This document shows, one piece after another, positions 5,167 through 5,923 of a stretch of DNA of 5,923 nucleotides. A program made the position numbers and the translations under genes. Numbering within the stretch: position 1 is the stretch's first letter; each line of letters opens with the position of its first letter. Source of the DNA: Bacteroidota bacterium (GTDB lineage: Bacteria > Bacteroidota > Bacteroidia > Chitinophagales > Chitinophagaceae); the NCBI GenBank assembly GCA_023396345.1, contig JAEWWO010000279.1:1-5923 (forward strand). Direction: 5' to 3'. Under the pieces are notes generated by a model. It did no database searches, was not told where the DNA came from, and worked only from the letters and a program-made list of their open reading frames with translations.

Positions 5167-5923
5167 ATGATTTCAGATATACCTCCCTCGAGTAGCTTAT
5201 TAAACATATTTGCTACAGATCCGGTCAGCGGCTGGAAAATAGCGTTTACCATATTCCTTGTACTTTTAAATGGTTTTTTTGTAGCAGCAGAGTTTGCTAT
5301 TGTAAAGGTTCGTTCTTCACAACTCAGCGGGTCCGATGCTTCTCCCAAAGTGATGAAAGCTGCCCGTATTGTTACCAACAATCTTGATAATTATCTGGCT
5401 GCAACACAGTTGGGTATCACCATAGCCTCATTGGGACTTGGTTGGGTGGGAGAGAGCGTTATGGAAGGAATACTAATCAGGGGATTTGAATATTTCCCGG
5501 GTTTGTATAATTACCTCGACCCGCATAAAATTGCAGCTCCGCTGGGCTTCATTATCATTACCGTAATGCACATCGTATTTGGCGAACTGGCTCCCAAATC
5601 CATCGCCATCCGTAAGTCTGCGCCTACCACAATGGCTGTAGCTATTCCTTTGCGCATATTTTATTTTCTCTTTAAACCGGTGATTTATGTAATGAACGGA
5701 TTCGCTAATTTTATTTTAAAAATAATTGGCATTACACCTGTCAAAGAGCAGGATATTCATACAGAAGAAGAAATTAAATTGATTATTTCTGAAAGTGAAG
5801 AAGGCGGTGCTATTGAAGATTCTGAAAGAGAATTAATCAATAACGTTTTTGATTTTGATTCGCGCAGAGTAAAAGATATTCTTACCCATAGAAAAGATTT
5901 GGTAAGTTTTTCTGTAGATACTC
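5167..5923 (+). CDS. CNNM/DUF21-CBS 'hemolysin family' membrane protein, C-terminus cut by window
   Basis: The reading frame from ATG 5167 stays open for 252 codons to the window edge. The N-terminal part is a CNNM/DUF21 membrane domain: NGFFVAAEFAIVKVR (35-49), LAATQLGITIASLGLGWVGE (77-96) and HIVFGELAPKSIAI (135-148) are its signature blocks. Membrane segments lie near 23-43, 77-97, 122-142 and 156-180. An acidic connector (about 196-222) leads into the start of the first CBS domain (from about 228), where the usual MTPR-x-D block reads LTHRKD (239-244). Complete proteins of this type usually have two CBS domains and a CorC/HlyC-type C-terminal domain, so roughly 40% is outside the window. 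Family members are linked to magnesium or other cation efflux; the name hemolysin is historical. GldE, a gliding motility relative, is an alternative but not separable here. A 94-base spacer with its own promoter separates it from the previous gene. Confidence 0.88.
   Translation, partial: MISDIPPSSSLLNIFATDPVSGWKIAFTIFLVLLNGFFVAAEFAIVKVRSSQLSGSDASPKVMKAARIVTNNLDNYLAATQLGITIASLGLGWVGESVMEGILIRGFEYFPGLYNYLDPHKIAAPLGFIIITVMHIVFGELAPKSIAIRKSAPTTMAVAIPLRIFYFLFKPVIYVMNGFANFILKIIGITPVKEQDIHTEEEIKLIISESEEGGAIEDSERELINNVFDFDSRRVKDILTHRKDLVSFSVDT

Noticed and set aside
5151..5381. Minus-strand 76-residue frame
   Set aside because: It is antisense to the start of the CNNM/CBS gene, whose protein motifs are unmistakable.

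Overview
The window looks like an ordinary chromosomal stretch from a Bacteroidota bacterium, probably close to the Chitinophagaceae or other environmental relatives. The basis is low GC, A-rich start regions with no Shine-Dalgarno sequences, TAnnTTTG-type -7 promoter elements, several short lipoprotein signals, and protein families and sequence variants typical of that phylum. No database search was possible, so the placement is an inference.

Left block, minus strand (1-1557). Reading right to left there is a VanX-like D-Ala-D-Ala dipeptidase of peptidase family M15, then a membrane-anchored DUF4230 protein, then the first 29 codons of a lipoprotein that runs off the left edge. The last two genes have near-identical leader sequences, each behind a -7-like element, so they may have their own promoters as well as readthrough.

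Right block, plus strand (1606-5923). An RlpA-type double-psi beta-barrel protein is divergent from the dipeptidase across a 48-base spacer and ends in a strong hairpin terminator. Next come a lipoprotein glutaminyl-peptide cyclotransferase, a class II CCA-adding tRNA nucleotidyltransferase with an HD domain, a pRiA4b ORF-3-family protein 11 bases behind it, and the first 252 codons of a CNNM/DUF21-CBS ('hemolysin family') transporter-like membrane protein. That last gene has the best promoter in the window and is cut by the right edge.

Functionally, the dipeptidase and RlpA point to peptidoglycan turnover, the cyclotransferase to modification of exported protein N-termini, and the CCA enzyme to tRNA maturation. 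There is no mobile element, CRISPR array, RNA gene or defence cassette, and I see no convincing new multi-gene system. The points most worth a second look are the RlpA active-site histidine replaced by serine, the terminator that overlaps the next promoter, the matched leaders on the minus strand, and the unlisted lipoprotein start at the left edge.
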